Source: an uncultured Bacteroidales bacterium
Lineage (GTDB): Bacteria; Bacteroidota; Bacteroidia; Bacteroidales; Paludibacteraceae
Length of the DNA: 7,807 nt
Direction of reading: 5' to 3'
Assembly: GCA_937915765.1 (NCBI GenBank)
Contig: CALGHE010000018.1
Coordinates: 1-7,807 of the forward strand
The position numbers and the translations under genes are program-made. The notes below the pieces were generated by a model. That model worked only from the letters and a program-made list of their open reading frames with translations, did no database searches and had not been told where the DNA came from. Every line of letters starts with the position of its first letter. Position 1 is the first letter of the stretch. This document shows, one piece after another, positions 6,466-7,807 of this stretch.

Positions 6466-6840
6466 CTAAAATATTTTGTTAAGCGTCAGAAAACAGAAGG
6501 CTAATTGAATCATTGCCACTGCAGTTTCCGCATGAAACTCATAGTCGATAGTCAACCTTCTAAAGTTTTCCAGCCAAGCGAAAGACCTTTCTACAATCCA
6601 CCGTTTGGGCATCACTTGGAATTTCGAGGGGCGCTCGTCAGGACGAAGCACTACTTCCAACTCGCACCCCAGAGTGGCTTTTAGCGTGTCGGACAAACGC
6701 TTGCCTCTGTAACCGCCATCGGCGATGATTGCGTTTACTATACTTCTGAGAGAATATTTGCGCTTTCGCGCTTGCACATCTAAAAGTTTTTCTATAACTT
6801 GCCACTGATTATCGGTGAGATCTGATAGATAATGATTCAT
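6466..6840 (-). pseudogene. IS5-family transposase with a large in-frame internal deletion
   Basis: The 124-residue frame begins like an intact IS5-type transposase (MNHYLSDLTDNQWQVIEKLL, then RKRKYSLRSIVNAI, to residue 38). It then jumps directly to the C-terminal catalytic segment IADGGYRG (39-46), LRPDERPSKFQ (65-75) and RWIVERSFAWL (80-90). The D of DGGYRG (D41) and the E of VERSF (E84) are kept as members of the DDE triad. The first catalytic Asp, normally in a D-S-Q-S-V-K type motif, and the surrounding 120 or more residues are absent. The junction falls at ATCATC (minus strand of 6724-6729), a short repeat that could have served as deletion microhomology. The deletion preserves the frame, but the protein should be inactive as a transposase. 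The stop is 18 bases from the element end. Confidence 0.85.
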
Positions 6841-6863
6841 TTCTTTGTACCCTTAAAGTTACG

Positions 6864-6895
6864 GAAAATTATCCACTTATCAAACTGATAATCAA
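6864..6895 (-). promoter_or_regulatory. Promoter candidate for the transposase remnant
   Basis: On the minus strand TTG (6893-6895), 21 bases, then TAATTTTC (6864-6871) matches the Bacteroidota promoter pattern except for the last base of the -7 box. A perfect palindrome, TTATCA-AAC-TGATAA (6877-6891), sits in the spacer and could bind a regulator. Confidence 0.35.
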
Positions 6896-6951
6896 TATTT
6901 TAAGTGTAATTTTTAAGAGATTTTTTTAGGTCTCTCATATTAATTTTTAAT

Positions 6952-6967
6952 TAAATTTAAACAGCTT
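6952..6967 (-). repeat. Right terminal inverted repeat of the IS5-like element
   Basis: This is the exact reverse complement of 6449-6464. The next gene's ATG begins 8 bases beyond the element end at 6968, so any nearby promoter for that gene must lie inside the element. Confidence 0.85.
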
Positions 6968-6976
6968 CTAGTAAAT

Positions 6977-7486
6977 ATGGATTTAGAATTAAAAAACAAA
7001 ATATCTTCATTGTCTGTTGATAAATTAAAGGATATTGTAAAAAATTATAGACAATATGGTTATTCGGATGAAATCCGAAATTATTGTATTGAAATATTAA
7101 CAAAAAGAGGTGTGAGTATTGATATGCTCAATAATCGAGGATTTTTAGTTAATGATGCATATGATAAAGCGGTTGCTTCATTTGATCGGTATGATAAATT
7201 CTCAATTATTTCTATTGTACTATATTTTGTGTCATATGTAATATTGCCAATTGCGTCTGTTTGTTTTAATGTAAATTTGTTTTGGTTGCAGCTTATATCT
7301 TTTATCTTTTTTGTGTTTTTTATGTATGCTGCATATAGTGAATTGTCTGATCTTTTTCAAATGATTGATCCTGATGAATCGAAATCTATTTCTTTTAGTT
7401 TCGTGATTCTCGGATTGTTTTTTTTTGTGTTTGTATATTTTGTATATAGATCTAAAATTAAAGAACTTATTAATACAATCAAATAA
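6977..7486 (+). CDS. Small multi-pass membrane protein of unknown function
   Basis: I do not recognise the family. The 169-residue protein has a charged, probably cytosolic N-terminal part (1-70) with helical character (SLSVDKLKDIVKNYRQYGYS, then DEIRNYCIEILTKRG). Three hydrophobic segments follow at about 76-97, 99-120 and 139-157, with a short acidic loop (IDPDESKS, about 130-137) before the last and a basic tail. There is no signal peptide. The gene is visibly much more AT-rich than the transporter, kinase and CoA-transferase genes, which suggests horizontal transfer. It starts 8 bases after the IS5-like element, so its original promoter may be displaced or supplied by the element end; I see no good promoter or ribosome binding site. 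A broken ORF follows 2 bases after the stop, as in a former operon. An accessory or immunity role is possible but unsupported. Confidence 0.75.
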   Translation: MDLELKNKISSLSVDKLKDIVKNYRQYGYSDEIRNYCIEILTKRGVSIDMLNNRGFLVNDAYDKAVASFDRYDKFSIISIVLYFVSYVILPIASVCFNVNLFWLQLISFIFFVFFMYAAYSELSDLFQMIDPDESKSISFSFVILGLFFFVFVYFVYRSKIKELINTIK

Positions 7487-7488
7487 TT

Positions 7489-7566
7489 ATGGGTAAACAA
7501 ATTTCAAATGACATTGCCTTTGCGCGAAAGTATTTGTCAAGTCGGATGTCCCATTATTCTATATAA
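7489..7566 (+). pseudogene. Truncated 25-codon ORF, start of a broken gene
   Basis: ATG at 7489 lies 2 bases after the stop of the membrane protein gene and reads 25 codons (MGKQISNDIAFARKYLSSRM, then SHYSI) to a TAA at 7564. The tight spacing looks like the second gene of an operon that has lost its remainder. Another frame is open for 35 codons just after it (WWFSLTRQRLMF onward, to a TAG at about 7674), consistent with decayed coding DNA. The family is not recognised. Confidence 0.4.
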
Positions 7567-7590
7567 TGGTGGTTCTCGTTGACAAGGCAA
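7514..7590. repeat. Nested inverted repeats forming a long imperfect hairpin
   Basis: Three nested pairs share one axis: TTGCCTT (7514-7520) with AAGGCAA (7584-7590), TGTCAA (7535-7540) with TTGACA (7579-7584), and CCATTAT (7551-7557) with ATAATGG (7563-7569) around a five-base loop. The arms are separated by unpaired stretches, and the first two share base 7584. It could be a structured RNA, a recombination site or chance in AT-rich DNA. Confidence 0.4.
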
Positions 7591-7778
7591 AGATTGATGT
7601 TTGAGGCTTTGTTCTTGAAAAGCATATTGAAGGATTCGTACCTATCCGATTGTTATAAAATTGTTATGCAATAGTCGTGAAAGAGCCCAATTGTTGATGC
7701 TATTAAAGAAAATGTATCTAAGTCATTAGATCAACTTAATTTCTTACAATTTATAACAAATCTCACTCCTATCAAACT
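7567..7778 (+). other. Stretch without an intact gene before the tRNA
   Basis: The DNA is AT-rich with frames interrupted every 20-35 codons, as expected of decayed coding sequence. I see no terminator, promoter or intact gene. Its position against a tRNA gene fits a remnant of integrated accessory DNA. Confidence 0.4.
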
Positions 7779-7807
7779 GCGGAAATAGCTCAGTTGGTAG
7801 AGCACAA
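7779..7807 (+). tRNA. 5' part of a tRNA gene, probably tRNA-Gly(GCC), cut by the window edge
   Basis: GCGGAAA forms the 5' acceptor arm, followed by T8 and A9, a D-arm GCTC-AGTTGGTA-GAGC, A26 and the first bases (CAA) of the anticodon stem. The acceptor sequence and the CAA start of the anticodon stem resemble Bacteroidales tRNA-Gly(GCC) genes from memory. The anticodon is outside the window, so the amino acid is inferred; that it is a tRNA is nearly certain. Confidence 0.85.

Larger units (their letters stand above)
6448..6968. mobile_element. MITE-like deletion derivative of an IS5-family element
   Basis: Perfect 16-base terminal inverted repeats, AAGCTGTTTAAATTTA (6449-6464) and its complement (6952-6967), enclose a shortened transposase ORF. 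Adding one mismatched outer base gives a 521-bp element with TA on both sides (6446-6447 and 6969-6970), which fits the short TA-type target duplication of some IS5 subgroups, although a 2-base match is weak evidence. Complete IS5-type elements of this kind are roughly 850-1000 bp, so several hundred bases are missing. With both ends intact it could still be moved in trans by a full copy elsewhere in the genome. Confidence 0.8.

Noticed and set aside
7514..7590. Integron attC site
   Set aside because: The nested repeats lack the attC core sites (the GTT-R-R-R-Y pattern fails at GTTGACA), and no integron genes are nearby.
1..7807. CRISPR array
   Set aside because: No regularly spaced direct repeats are present anywhere in the window.

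Overview
The window looks like a piece of a Bacteroidota (Bacteroidales, perhaps Prevotella-like) chromosome. The signs are promoter-like TAnnTTTG -7 elements with an upstream TTG, few strong Shine-Dalgarno sites, an IS5-family transposase of a kind common in this group, and enzymes typical of succinate/acetate fermenters. The species cannot be fixed from the sequence alone.

Layout. (1) 1-1120, minus strand: a small accessory pair. A free-standing PD-(D/E)XK-type nuclease domain, like the C-terminal tip of a polymorphic toxin, is followed 2 bases later by a beta-propeller-like gene that runs off the left edge and is a candidate immunity protein. (2) 1121-3135: a divergent intergenic region with a good promoter and a structured leader, then a SulP/SLC26 anion transporter with a STAS domain, closest in my reading to the DauA (YchM) type, ended by a strong terminator. 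(3) 3136-4484: a gene-free stretch of about 460 bases with possible leader structure, then a P-loop kinase of the D-glycerate 3-kinase (GLYK/YggC) type. (4) 4485-4615: a perfect bidirectional terminator between convergent genes. (5) 4616-6100, minus: a succinyl-CoA:acetate CoA-transferase with its own promoter and hairpin-bearing leader. (6) 6101-7807: an accessory stretch. It holds an orphan minus-strand terminator, a 521-bp internally deleted IS5-like element with intact inverted repeats, a very AT-rich small membrane protein gene starting 8 bases past the element, decayed coding DNA with nested inverted repeats, and the first 29 bases of a tRNA, probably tRNA-Gly(GCC).

How the parts relate. 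The three core genes (transporter, kinase, CoA-transferase) are separate transcription units, each with its own signals, so no operon joins them. The transporter family can carry dicarboxylates or inorganic anions, and the CoA-transferase releases or consumes succinate, so a shared link to C4-acid metabolism is possible but unproven. Both edges look like variable DNA: a toxin/immunity cassette on the left, and a tRNA-proximal insertion zone with a MITE-like element on the right. The best candidates for undescribed biology are the orphan toxin/immunity pair and the unknown membrane protein between the deleted IS and the tRNA.
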